A stretch of 60,538 nt of DNA from Paracoccus maritimus (GTDB taxonomy: Bacteria > Pseudomonadota > Alphaproteobacteria > Rhodobacterales > Rhodobacteraceae): NCBI RefSeq assembly GCF_025195095.1, contig NZ_JANAVZ010000012.1, positions 1 to 60,538 of the forward strand. The letters are read 5' to 3'. The translations under genes and the position numbers were made by a program. Below the pieces are notes generated by a model. It saw nothing but the letters and a program-made list of their open reading frames with translations, had not been told where the DNA came from and ran no database searches. Below, piece by piece: positions 8,550-16,904 of the stretch (its first letter is position 1; every line of letters begins with the position of its first letter).

Positions 8550-9356
8550 TCACTGGATGCACCAGCCCCCGTCGATATGGATCATCTGGCCGGTCATGTA
8601 GTCGCTATCGGGACTGACCAGGAACGCGGCCGTGCCCTTCACATCATCGGGATAGGAGACGCGCTTGATCTGCAGGGCATCGCGGACGATGTCTTCGTAG
8701 GCCTGCCCTTCCTTGTCCTTGAACCCGATATCGACCAGATCCTTGTCAAGCTGTTCCCACAGCGGCGTCACCACGACGCCCGGCGCATAGCCGTTGACGG
8801 TAATGTTGTGTTCCGACAGCGCCACCGCACCGCAATGGGTCAGTGCAAGGCAGCCGTATTTCGAGGTGCAGTAGACGGTCACGTCGACCAGCGGCTTTCG
8901 CGAGGCGATCGAACCCACATTGATCAGCTTGTAGGGATAGTCCTGCTTGCCCTGCCGGATCATCTGACGCGCGGTTTCCTGCATGCCCAGCCACATCGCC
9001 TTGGTGTTCACGTTCATGATGAGGTCCCAGTTGTCCTCATCGATATCCATGAAGAACCGCGGCTTGTTCAGTCCGGCATTGAACAGCCCGACATTGATCA
9101 GCCCGAATTCCTCGACCGTTGCCGCGACGGCGGCGGCATTGTCCTCGCGCTTGGTGACGTCCATGCGGACCGCGATCGCCTTGCCGTTTCCGGCCTGATT
9201 GATCTGCTGCGCGATCTCTTGAGCTGCGTCCAGATCCAGATCCCCAAGGCAGACATTCGCGCCCTGCTCGGCGAAGTGCTGGGCATTGGCGGCACCCATG
9301 CCGCGGCCCGCGCCGGTGATCAGAATATTCTTGCCCTTCAGGCGATTGGGGTCCAT
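8550..9356 (-). CDS. Short-chain dehydrogenase/reductase
   Basis: 268 residues with a classical SDR layout: cofactor loop TGAGRGMGAANA, acidic residue after strand 2 (GDLDLDAAQ), hence probably NAD-preferring, FNAG replacing NNAG, catalytic Ser in NVGSIASRKP, and YCTSKYG as the YxxxK motif. The C-terminus has DYMTGQMIHIDGGW. A GGAGG site precedes ATG 9356, 11 bases after the regulator's stop. In this operon it probably oxidises a secondary alcohol made from the imported substrate, giving the keto compound used by the E1/E2 complex. The substrate is not deducible from sequence. Confidence 0.9.
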   Translation of the reverse strand: MDPNRLKGKNILITGAGRGMGAANAQHFAEQGANVCLGDLDLDAAQEIAQQINQAGNGKAIAVRMDVTKREDNAAAVAATVEEFGLINVGLFNAGLNKPRFFMDIDEDNWDLIMNVNTKAMWLGMQETARQMIRQGKQDYPYKLINVGSIASRKPLVDVTVYCTSKYGCLALTHCGAVALSEHNITVNGYAPGVVVTPLWEQLDKDLVDIGFKDKEGQAYEDIVRDALQIKRVSYPDDVKGTAAFLVSPDSDYMTGQMIHIDGGWCIQ

Positions 9357-9366
9357 CGGATCCTCC

Positions 9367-11193
9367 CTAGGTAAGCGGTTTTCTCATGATTTCCTCGGCG
9401 CGGGCCTGCGCGCGCGCCAGGGCGTCTGCGGGCGGCGCGATGCCCCGCAGCATGTCGTGCAGTTCGTGACCGCAGATGCGGATGATGTCGGAAATCTGCG
9501 GGATGGGCGGACGCGGCCAGAACTGCAGCTCGTCGCGCCACGACATCTGATCCACGGTTTCGAAAATCGCCGACAGACCGTGCACTTCCGGATCGGCGCC
9601 CACCGAATAGCGGGGCGCGGTGCGGCTGCCATTCTGCGCATACAGTTTCTGCGCAGCGGGCGAGGTAAAGGCGATCAGCGCCTCGACGGCGCCCGCAACG
9701 CGATCCTCGGCAAGATTTGCAGGCACCGCCAGGACATATCCGCCCACGGGGGCGATCGGCGCCCCCTCGGGCCCGTGCGGATGCGGCAGATAGCCTGTTT
9801 GGCCATGTGCCGGGCAGGTTTCGTCCAGTTCGAAATACGGCGCAAGCAGCGTATAGCCATAGGCCATCGCAACCTTTCCGGACGCGAAGGGGCGGACGCG
9901 TTCATACCACGACATGGACAGGATATCGGGGGGCGAATAGTCCATCAGCCGGACAAGATATTCCGCCGCCGCCAGCGCGCGGTCGGAATCCAGCCGCGGC
10001 CTGAACTCGTGCCCTTCCAGATGGTCGGCATCGAAACCGCCCGCCGTCCGGGGCAAATCGATGATCGGCTGCCCGAACGCGGCACAAGTCATCATGAAGG
10101 TGTGGCCCAGTGCGGTGCCCCGCGCGGCGTTCCACGCCACACCATATTGGCCATTGCGCGAATCGTGGAAATGACGCGCGGCGGCGATCACGTCGTCCGT
10201 CGTCCGCGGCGGCTCCAGCCCGGCCATCGCGAACATGTCCTTGCGATAGAACATCAGTTCCGGCGTGGTCTGGCTGGGCACGGCATAAGGCACCCCATCC
10301 CAGTGCGCCGCACGCCAGCCAGCCGTATGGAAGTCGCTGGGGTCAAGCCGCGCGACATCCATGATGCGATGCAGCGGCTGGATCAGACCCTTCTTCACGA
10401 ATTCGCCGACCCAGGGCAGATCCAGCGCGATCAGGTCATAGCGGCTCTTGCCGCGTTCTGCATTGCGCAGCGCCTCTTCGCGCAGCCTGTCGATCGAGAA
10501 GGCGCGCTGATGAATATCGACGCCGATGATCTGTTCGAATTGCCGCTTGAGATGATCCATGACCATGAAGGTCGGATCGCCATGGACAAGGATGCGCAGC
10601 CCGCCGGGCAGTCTCAACGGCGATTGCAGCACATGCGGCGGCGGGATCATTGCCTTCCCCGGAACATAGGTGCCGCCGAAGTAATAGTCCTCGTGGGCGC
10701 GATCGGGTTGGCCGCCGGCAAACGTCGTGCTGCCGATCCGGTCGATACGATCCGCCAACTGGTTGAAGCGTTCCAGCAGTGCGGGGCTGGGATGCAGCGA
10801 GAAGCTTTTCCCCGATTTCGTGCGCGGTCGCTGTTCGATCAAACCTGCGGCCTGTATGTCGTGCAGCTTTCGCACGGCGGTCGCATAGGGCACGCCCGCC
10901 GACGCCACGATGGATGACGCAGACACCAGCCGTCCCTCGATATGACAGCGCAGCAAATGCAGCACCATGTTCAGATGCGGGTTCGGGGTATTTGGCTCCA
11001 ACGCGGCTTCGATCTCTCCGCCGAGTTCGGCCAGGAACGCCACAATCCGCGACAACTCGGCACCGGCGGGCTTTGATGCGCGCCGCTCGGACGTTGCCGT
11101 GCGAGCTTGTCCATATCGGATATTTTGGGCAAGTTCCTGTTGCATGGCGTCTTGCGGCGAGGCCTTTCCCTTGCTGGTTGTGCGCTTTGTCAT
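9367..11193 (-). CDS. Cytoplasmic regulator: winged-helix domain fused to an ABC solute-binding-protein domain
   Basis: 608 residues, no signal peptide or membrane segment. Residues ~1-70 are polar linker. Residues ~75-150 read as a winged helix-turn-helix (HLLRCHIEGRLVSASSIVAS, then VPYATAVRKLHDIQAAGLIE and a basic wing QRPRTKSGKSF). From ~199 to the end is a family-1 (MalE/UgpB-like) solute-binding fold: GLRILVHGDPTFMVMDHLKRQ, YDLIALDLPWVGEFVKKGLI, VPYAVPSQTTPELMFYRKDM, ending in helices. A solute-binding fold kept in the cytoplasm and joined to DNA binding suggests a one-component sensor of the catabolic substrate. It is transcribed divergently from the importer operon; GGGAGG precedes ATG 11193. 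Confidence 0.82.
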   Translation of the reverse strand: MTKRTTSKGKASPQDAMQQELAQNIRYGQARTATSERRASKPAGAELSRIVAFLAELGGEIEAALEPNTPNPHLNMVLHLLRCHIEGRLVSASSIVASAGVPYATAVRKLHDIQAAGLIEQRPRTKSGKSFSLHPSPALLERFNQLADRIDRIGSTTFAGGQPDRAHEDYYFGGTYVPGKAMIPPPHVLQSPLRLPGGLRILVHGDPTFMVMDHLKRQFEQIIGVDIHQRAFSIDRLREEALRNAERGKSRYDLIALDLPWVGEFVKKGLIQPLHRIMDVARLDPSDFHTAGWRAAHWDGVPYAVPSQTTPELMFYRKDMFAMAGLEPPRTTDDVIAAARHFHDSRNGQYGVAWNAARGTALGHTFMMTCAAFGQPIIDLPRTAGGFDADHLEGHEFRPRLDSDRALAAAEYLVRLMDYSPPDILSMSWYERVRPFASGKVAMAYGYTLLAPYFELDETCPAHGQTGYLPHPHGPEGAPIAPVGGYVLAVPANLAEDRVAGAVEALIAFTSPAAQKLYAQNGSRTAPRYSVGADPEVHGLSAIFETVDQMSWRDELQFWPRPPIPQISDIIRICGHELHDMLRGIAPPADALARAQARAEEIMRKPLT

Positions 11194-11206
11194 CGTCGTG
11201 CCTCCC

Positions 11207-11277
11207 GTTTTGATCCGGTTTGATACTCAGTCGATACGCGGTTTTGATCCATTCTGGACATCTGATTATCCAGAATG
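11207..11277. promoter_or_regulatory. Candidate operators in the divergent regulator/importer promoter region
   Basis: Between the regulator gene and the importer operon there are two exact copies of GTTTTGATCC (11207-11216 and 11241-11250) with a related GGTTTGATAC between them. A perfect 8-bp inverted repeat follows, CATTCTGG (11250-11257) and CCAGAATG (11270-11277), with a 12-base spacer. These are the natural candidates for binding by the HTH-SBP regulator. Which of them is bound cannot be told from sequence. Confidence 0.5.
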
Positions 11278-11397
11278 AACAAAAATGCGTGTGCTAGTTG
11301 GCGCTGAATGCCGCTGGATTGGTTCAGGTCGCATCGGACGATTCCCCAAACGGAACGCCGGGCGAAAGAGGACGAAAATCCAGGGAGGAGATGAGGA

Positions 11398-12351
11398 ATG
11401 AAACGCACCATCAAGGCGATGCTGGCCTGCAGCGCAGCGATGCTGGGCACGGCAGCAGCAGCCGAAACCATGACGATCGGCATCACCCAGAACAATGTCG
11501 GCGTGGACAGCTATCAGACGACCTACGAGAAGGCTTTCATCGAAGCCGCCGACGCAAATCCGGATGTCGAGGCCGTCGTCCTGGACGCGGGCGGCGACGT
11601 CGCCCGCCAGATCGCCCAGATCGAGGATCTGATCCAGCAGGAAGTGGATGCGATCATCATCTGGCCGACCAACGGAGAGGCCGTTATCCCCGCCGTGCGC
11701 AAGGCCAAGCAGGCTGGAATTCCGGTCGTCATCACCAATTCGAACATCGCCGAGCAGGGCTTCGATTTCGTCAGCTCGTTCTCGGGTCCGGACAACATCA
11801 CGCAAGGCGCGCGCGCGGCCGAAATCATGTGCGACAAGTTCAAAGAGATGGGCACCGACACCGAGGCGCAGATCGTCCAGATCAGCGGCCAGCCGGGCTA
11901 TACCACCGCCATCGAACGCGCCAAGGGCTTCGAGGATCGCCTGCCCGAGGTCTGTCCCGACGTGACCCTGCTGGAATCCCAGCCCGGCGACTGGAACCGC
12001 GAGAAATCCCAGCAGGTCATGGAAGCGTTTCTGGTCAAATATGACGACATCGACGGCGTCTATGCCGGCGATGACAACATGGGCGTCGGCGCCCTGAACG
12101 CCGCCAAGGCCGCAGGACGCGCGGGCGATATCATCTTCGTCGGCGCGACCAATTTCTCGGTCGGATACGAAGCGATGGAGGCCGGCGAATACTGGGGTTC
12201 CATCTACCAGTCGCCCGTCGATGACGCCAAGGCCGCGCTGCAAACCGCCATCGATATCCTGGGCGGAAAAGAGCTTCCGTTCCTGAACTACTTCGACACT
12301 CCGAAGATCACCCAGGACAACATGGCCGAGTTCGACAAGCCCGTCTTCTGA
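11398..12351 (+). CDS. Periplasmic sugar-type binding protein of an RbsBCA-like ABC importer
   Basis: 317 residues with a Sec signal peptide (basic start, hydrophobic AMLACSAAMLGTAAAAE, cleavage near residue 21). The mature part is a type I periplasmic binding fold of the ribose/galactose class: MTIGITQNNVGVDSYQTTYE, DAIIIWPTNGEAVIPAVRKA, GIPVVITNSN, QISGQPGYTTAIERAKGFED, DGVYAGDDNMGVGALNAAK. GGAGGAG lies seven bases before ATG. It captures the substrate for the two permeases and ATPase downstream. The fold suggests a monosaccharide, polyol or related polar compound; the ligand is unknown. A strong hairpin follows the stop, which would favour excess binding protein. Confidence 0.92.
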   Translation: MKRTIKAMLACSAAMLGTAAAAETMTIGITQNNVGVDSYQTTYEKAFIEAADANPDVEAVVLDAGGDVARQIAQIEDLIQQEVDAIIIWPTNGEAVIPAVRKAKQAGIPVVITNSNIAEQGFDFVSSFSGPDNITQGARAAEIMCDKFKEMGTDTEAQIVQISGQPGYTTAIERAKGFEDRLPEVCPDVTLLESQPGDWNREKSQQVMEAFLVKYDDIDGVYAGDDNMGVGALNAAKAAGRAGDIIFVGATNFSVGYEAMEAGEYWGSIYQSPVDDAKAALQTAIDILGGKELPFLNYFDTPKITQDNMAEFDKPVF

Positions 12352-12362
12352 TGTTCCTCGGG

Positions 12363-12397
12363 CATATGCGGTGCCGTGATCCATGGCACCGCATATG
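12363..12397 (+). terminator. Intercistronic hairpin after the binding-protein gene
   Basis: A perfect 13-bp stem: CATATGCGGTGCC (12363-12375) and GGCACCGCATATG (12385-12397), with a 9-base loop, followed by TTT. It lies 12 bases after the binding-protein stop and 150 bases before the first permease. It may act as a partial terminator or as a 3'-end stabiliser of the binding-protein message, a known way to give more binding protein than membrane components. The rest of 12352-12548 shows no gene. Confidence 0.75.
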
Positions 12398-12548
12398 TTT
12401 GACCGTCGCTGCGACCCTGCAGCGCCGGACGGCCGGTTTGCGCATCTGGCGCAATCCAGAGGCGGGACAATCCTGTCTGGCAAGGCCAAAGGGACCGGTG
12501 GAACATTGCTGCGGCAGGGATGCCGCGAGACGATAACGGGAGGAGATA

Positions 12549-13523
12549 ATGTCAGCGATGACACGACAAGGCGTGGCCAAGTTGCTTGCGCGACAGGGCA
12601 TTCTGGTGGCGTTCGTCCTTTTCATGGTCGTATTCGCCATAGCCAATCAGCGATTTCTGGCCATCGACAACATTTCCGGGGTGATCCGCTCGTCCGCGAT
12701 TCTCGGAGTAATGGCGCTTGGCGTGACCTTTGTCGTCATCGGCGGCAATCTGGATCTTTCGGTCGGGTCCATGATGTCCTTCTCGACGATCGTCGTTCTG
12801 GATCTGCACGACAAGCTGGGTCCGACGCTGGCGATCCCCGCCATGTTCGGGCTGACACTTCTGCTTGGCGCCTTCATCGGCGTCTTGGTCGGATACCTGA
12901 AACTGAATTCCCTTATCGTCACTCTTGGGATGCTGTCGGCGATCCATGGCCTGACGCTGACATGGTCGGGCGGAAAGAACATGGACATCGCCGACAAGGA
13001 AGCCACCTGGTTCAGCGTCTTCGGACAGGGCGACATTGTCGGCATCCCCGTTCCGATCCTGATTTTCGCGCTGCTGGCCGGGGCGCTCAGCCTTGTGCTT
13101 GGGCGAACGCCCTTCGGCCGCAAGGTCTATGCCGTGGGCGGTAACGGCGTCGCGGCGACGTTCTCGGGTGTGCCTCGCGCCCGCGTCGTGTTCTTCACCT
13201 ATCTGATTTCCGCTTTCTGCGTGGCGACGGCAGGGCTGATCCAGGCCAGCCGCTCGCTTGGAAGCCAGAACACCGTGGGCCAGGGGATGGAACTTGAAGT
13301 CCTGGCCGCTGTCATCCTGGGCGGCGCCTCGCTTCTGGGCGGATCGGGCACCGTTTTCAAGACGGTGATCGGCGTTCTGATCCTGGGGTTCATCCAGAAC
13401 GGGCTGCTGCTGGTAGGGCTGGAATTCTACGCCCAATACATCGTGACCTGGATCATCATCATCCTGGCCGTCTGGCTGGACATCGCGGCCAAGCGTGGCC
13501 GGCTGTGGTCGTCGATCGCCTGA
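12549..13523 (+). CDS. RbsC-like ABC importer permease 1
   Basis: 324 residues, highly hydrophobic, with about eight to ten membrane segments. The signature GVTFVVIGGNLDLSVGSMM (cf. AIGMTFVI-x-GGIDLSVG) and AAVILGGASLLGGSGTV identify the BPD_transp_2 family of ribose/xylose-type permeases. Start ATG 12549 is preceded by GGGAGGAG. The second permease gene follows after 11 bases. It should form a heterodimeric channel with that protein and be energised by the ATPase at 14524-16035. Confidence 0.92.
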   Translation: MSAMTRQGVAKLLARQGILVAFVLFMVVFAIANQRFLAIDNISGVIRSSAILGVMALGVTFVVIGGNLDLSVGSMMSFSTIVVLDLHDKLGPTLAIPAMFGLTLLLGAFIGVLVGYLKLNSLIVTLGMLSAIHGLTLTWSGGKNMDIADKEATWFSVFGQGDIVGIPVPILIFALLAGALSLVLGRTPFGRKVYAVGGNGVAATFSGVPRARVVFFTYLISAFCVATAGLIQASRSLGSQNTVGQGMELEVLAAVILGGASLLGGSGTVFKTVIGVLILGFIQNGLLLVGLEFYAQYIVTWIIIILAVWLDIAAKRGRLWSSIA

Positions 13524-13534
13524 GGAGGGGAACC

Positions 13535-14527
13535 ATGACTAAGGAAAACCTGATCAAGCAGGGGGCGATCTGGGCCTTCATCGCGGTCGAGCTGATCTTC
13601 TTCACGGTAATGGGCGATATCCTGTCCGTCACCAGCAAGTCGTTCATGGATTTCGAGAACATGCTGTTGTTGCTGAAACAGTCGGCACCGATCGGGATCA
13701 TCGCGCTTGGCATGACGATCATCATGGTCAACGGCAATATCGACCTGTCCGTCGGCGCGACATTCGCCCTGTCGGCAGTGGTCCTGCTGGACAGTTTCTC
13801 GTGGCCGTTCATGGCCGCGATCGGCGACTGGGCGATCCCCCTTGCGTGGTTCTTCGCGCTGGCGACCGGCCTGATTCTGGGCGCGATCAACGGGCTGATC
13901 GTCTGGAAGACAGGCGTCGACGCCTTCATCGTCACGCTGGGGTCGATGCTGGGCTATCGCGGTCTGGTCTTCATGTATAACGGCGAACAGCCCACCAGCC
14001 ATCTGAACTGGACGCTGGTAGATTTCGCCGAGTTGCAGTTTCTGGGCCTGCACACCGCCACGTGGTTCCTGCTTCTGACGGCTTTGGGGTTGTGGCTGCT
14101 GATGACCAGAACCGTGCACGGCCGCAACGCCTATGCGATCGGCAACAACCGCGAGGCGGCGGTGAATGCAGGAATCCGTGTCGGTCCCCACTTCCTGATC
14201 AACTTCATGCTGATCGGGTTTCTGGCGGCCCTGTCGGCGGTGGTGTTCTATTCGGAAAGCGGCTCGGTGAACCCCAATGACGGCACGCTTTACGAATTAT
14301 GGGCGATCACCGCCGTCGTGCTGGGCGGCACCAAGCTGACCGGCGGCTACGGCTCGATCGTATCGACGCTTGGCGGGGTCATCGCGATCCAATTGCTGCG
14401 CAAGGGCCTGGGCCATATCGGCGCGGACACCGAAACGGTCAATCTGGTGATCGGCCTCATCCTCATCACGGTGCTGTTCCTTGACCGGCAACTGAACCGT
14501 CAGGGCAAAGAGGAACTGAAGACATGA
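13535..14527 (+). CDS. RbsC-like ABC importer permease 2
   Basis: 330 residues from ATG 13535, chosen because TGAGGAGGGG ends just upstream; a longer in-frame start at 13505 lies inside the previous gene. It contains the family signature GMTIIMVNGNIDLSVGATF and ITAVVLGGTKLTGGYGSIV, plus many membrane helices. An insertion around residues 150-185 (MYNGEQPTSHLNWTLVDFAE) lies in a loop. It pairs with permease 1. The stop overlaps the ATPase start by four bases (ATGA). Confidence 0.92.
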   Translation: MTKENLIKQGAIWAFIAVELIFFTVMGDILSVTSKSFMDFENMLLLLKQSAPIGIIALGMTIIMVNGNIDLSVGATFALSAVVLLDSFSWPFMAAIGDWAIPLAWFFALATGLILGAINGLIVWKTGVDAFIVTLGSMLGYRGLVFMYNGEQPTSHLNWTLVDFAELQFLGLHTATWFLLLTALGLWLLMTRTVHGRNAYAIGNNREAAVNAGIRVGPHFLINFMLIGFLAALSAVVFYSESGSVNPNDGTLYELWAITAVVLGGTKLTGGYGSIVSTLGGVIAIQLLRKGLGHIGADTETVNLVIGLILITVLFLDRQLNRQGKEELKT

Positions 14528-16035
14528 ACAACGATATCCCGATCCTGCGACTGGAAGGCATCGTGAAGACGTTTCCGGGCGTCCGCGCCCTGGACGGTGT
14601 CAGCTTCAACGTGTTGCCGGGCGAGGTTCATGCCCTGATGGGCGAAAACGGCGCCGGAAAATCGACGCTGATGAAGGTGCTTGGCGGCATTCACCAGCCC
14701 GACGAGGGCCGTATCCTGATCGCGGAAGAGCCGGTGGTGATGACGTCCCCGATTCAGGCCAAAGCCAAGGGGGTGGTCTTCATCCATCAGGAACTGAGCC
14801 TTGCGGACGAATTGAGCGTGGCCGAGAATATCTTCCTTGGCGAATTGCCCCGCAAGACGTTCGGGCGGGTCGACTGGACCCGGCTGTATGCCGAAACGGA
14901 TGCGATCCTGAAGACGCTGAATGTCGGCTTCAATGCCCGCACCCGCGTCGGCGACCTGTCGATCGCGAACCAGCAGATGGTCGAGATCGCGCGCGCCCTG
15001 ACCGTCGATCCACGCGCCGTCATCTTCGATGAACCGACAGCGTCGCTGACGGACGCGGAAAAGGTGGTGCTGTTCGACGTGATCGCCGATCTGAAAACCC
15101 GTGGTGTCGGGATCATCTATATTTCGCACCGCATGGAAGAGATCTTCAAGATCACCGACCGCATCAGCGTCCTGCGCGACGGCGAATATCGTGGCACGCT
15201 GGTCACCGCCGAAACCGACGAGGACAAGGTCACCCAGGCGATGATCGGCCGAAGCCTGGATCTGACGCGCAGCCCGCTGCAGCACGAAATGGGCGACATC
15301 GCGCTGGAAGTTCGCGGCCTCGAATGCGGAGCATTGTATCAGGATGTCAGCTTTTCTGTCCGCAAGGGTGAGGTGGTCGGTTTCTACGGGCTGGTCGGCG
15401 CGGGGCGCACCGAGATCGCCGAAACCATCTTCGGCCTTCGCGCACCGTCCGCGGGCAAGATCCTGATCAACGGGCAGGAAGTCCGCATCGGATCACCGAT
15501 CGAAGCGATCCGACTGGGCATCTCGCTGGTCCCCGAGGATCGAAAGGGGCAAGGCCTTGTTCTGGGCATGAACTGCCGGGACAACATGACCTTGCCGCAG
15601 GTGGATGACATGACCGCGGGGCCGTTTCTGGCAAACGGCGCAGAGGTGGCGATCTTCGATCAGTATCGGGACAAGCTGGACATCCGCACGCCGGGTTGGC
15701 GGCAACAGGTCGGCAATCTGTCGGGTGGAAATCAGCAGAAAATCGTGATCGGCAAATGGCTGTCGATGCATCCCGAAGTCCTGATCGTGGACGAACCGAC
15801 GCGCGGTATCGATGTCGGCAGCAAGTCCGAGATCCACAACCTGATCCGCGAACTGGCCGCGCAGGGCTATGCCGTCATCGTCATCAGTTCCGAGATGCCC
15901 GAGGTTTTGCATGTCTCGGACCGGATCGTTGCCATGCATAACGGCCGGATCACGCGCGAATTCACCTCGGACGAGGTGACCGAGGACAGCCTGATCCAGG
16001 CAATTTCCGGCATCGCATCCGACAAGGTGGCGTGA
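14524..16035 (+). CDS. RbsA/MglA-like ABC importer ATPase with two nucleotide-binding domains
   Basis: 503 residues. Domain 1 has Walker A GENGAGKST, the signature-region LSIANQQMVEIARAL and Walker B VIFDEPTASL. Domain 2 has the degenerate P-loop GLVGAGRTEI typical of this family, the signature LSGGNQQKI and Walker B LIVDEPTRGID. This is the tandem-NBD architecture of carbohydrate uptake transporter family 2, matching the two permeases and the type I binding protein. It overlaps the permease stop by ATGA and the following dehydrogenase by TGATG, so the five genes form one translationally coupled operon. Confidence 0.95.
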   Translation: MNNDIPILRLEGIVKTFPGVRALDGVSFNVLPGEVHALMGENGAGKSTLMKVLGGIHQPDEGRILIAEEPVVMTSPIQAKAKGVVFIHQELSLADELSVAENIFLGELPRKTFGRVDWTRLYAETDAILKTLNVGFNARTRVGDLSIANQQMVEIARALTVDPRAVIFDEPTASLTDAEKVVLFDVIADLKTRGVGIIYISHRMEEIFKITDRISVLRDGEYRGTLVTAETDEDKVTQAMIGRSLDLTRSPLQHEMGDIALEVRGLECGALYQDVSFSVRKGEVVGFYGLVGAGRTEIAETIFGLRAPSAGKILINGQEVRIGSPIEAIRLGISLVPEDRKGQGLVLGMNCRDNMTLPQVDDMTAGPFLANGAEVAIFDQYRDKLDIRTPGWRQQVGNLSGGNQQKIVIGKWLSMHPEVLIVDEPTRGIDVGSKSEIHNLIRELAAQGYAVIVISSEMPEVLHVSDRIVAMHNGRITREFTSDEVTEDSLIQAISGIASDKVA

Positions 16036-16904
16036 TGCGGATAGGTTTCGCCGGTCTGGGCCGGATGGGCGCCTGCATGGCCCGGAATCTGGCGCTTGCA
16101 GGGCATGATCTGACGCTGTGGAACCGCTCGGCCGGCAAGGCGCGCGACCTGGCCCACGAATTGGGATGCAGGACGGCCCCGACGCCTGCGGCCCTGGCCG
16201 CAGAGACCCAGATCGTGGTCACCATGCTGGCGGACGATGCCTCGTCGCGTGAGGTTCATGCTGGTCGGGCGGGGCTTTTTTCAGGTCACAGCGCGCAGAT
16301 CTTCATCGAAATGGGCACGATGAGCCCATCGCATATCGCTGAACTGGTCGAAACGGCCCCGTCCGGCACGCTGGTCATCGACGCGCCGGTGTCGGGCGCC
16401 ACCCAGGCGGCGGCGGATGCACAGCTGCTGATCATGGCCGGCTGCACCGACGATCTGGCCAGGCCGCTGATGCCGGTTCTTAACGCAATGGGTCGTCACA
16501 CGATCTGCCTGGGACGTTCCGGCGCAGGCGCGGTGATGAAGCTTGCCGTGAACTCGCTGATCCACGGCATCAATCAAACGCTGGCTGAAGCCATGACCTT
16601 GGCCGAAGCGGCGGGTATCGCGCCCGCGACCGCCTTCGACGTGATCGAGAACAGTGCCGCCGCCGCGCCGATGCTGTCCTACAGACGGCCGCTGTATCTG
16701 GACGAAACCGCGCATGACGTCACCTTCACCGTTGCGCTGGCGCGCAAGGACATGGAGGTGACGGCGGCGCTGGCAGCCAGTCTAGGCACGTCGATGCCGC
16801 AGGGACAGGTGACGCTGGACATGCTGCGACGCGCAGAAACCAAGGGCTATGGCGCGCGCGACATGGCCGCGATTCTGGATTTCATCAGGAAGGAGCCGAC
16901 ATGA
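16035..16904 (+). CDS. NAD(P)-dependent beta-hydroxyacid dehydrogenase (3-hydroxyisobutyrate dehydrogenase family)
   Basis: 289 residues from ATG 16035, which shares its A with the ATPase stop. Rossmann loop GFAGLGRMGACMA at the N-terminus, substrate-binding segment DAPVSGATQAA, and the catalytic Lys in KLAVNSLIHGINQ with the conserved Asn four residues on. The family oxidises beta-hydroxyacids such as 3-hydroxyisobutyrate, tartronate semialdehyde or glycerate-type compounds. In the importer operon it likely acts early on the imported substrate, or on the aldehyde or acid generated by the minus-strand enzymes. Specificity is unknown. Confidence 0.88.
   Translation: MRIGFAGLGRMGACMARNLALAGHDLTLWNRSAGKARDLAHELGCRTAPTPAALAAETQIVVTMLADDASSREVHAGRAGLFSGHSAQIFIEMGTMSPSHIAELVETAPSGTLVIDAPVSGATQAAADAQLLIMAGCTDDLARPLMPVLNAMGRHTICLGRSGAGAVMKLAVNSLIHGINQTLAEAMTLAEAAGIAPATAFDVIENSAAAAPMLSYRRPLYLDETAHDVTFTVALARKDMEVTAALAASLGTSMPQGQVTLDMLRRAETKGYGARDMAAILDFIRKEPT

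Noticed and set aside
4964..9374. Very long plus-strand ORFs (719 and 774 codons) opposite E1, M24 and SDR genes
   Set aside because: Shadows of high-GC coding sequence on the other strand; all family motifs are on the minus strand.
11266..12564. 432-residue minus-strand ORF opposite the importer binding-protein gene
   Set aside because: It is antisense to a gene with signal peptide, ribosome site and conserved motifs; its own sequence has no motif.
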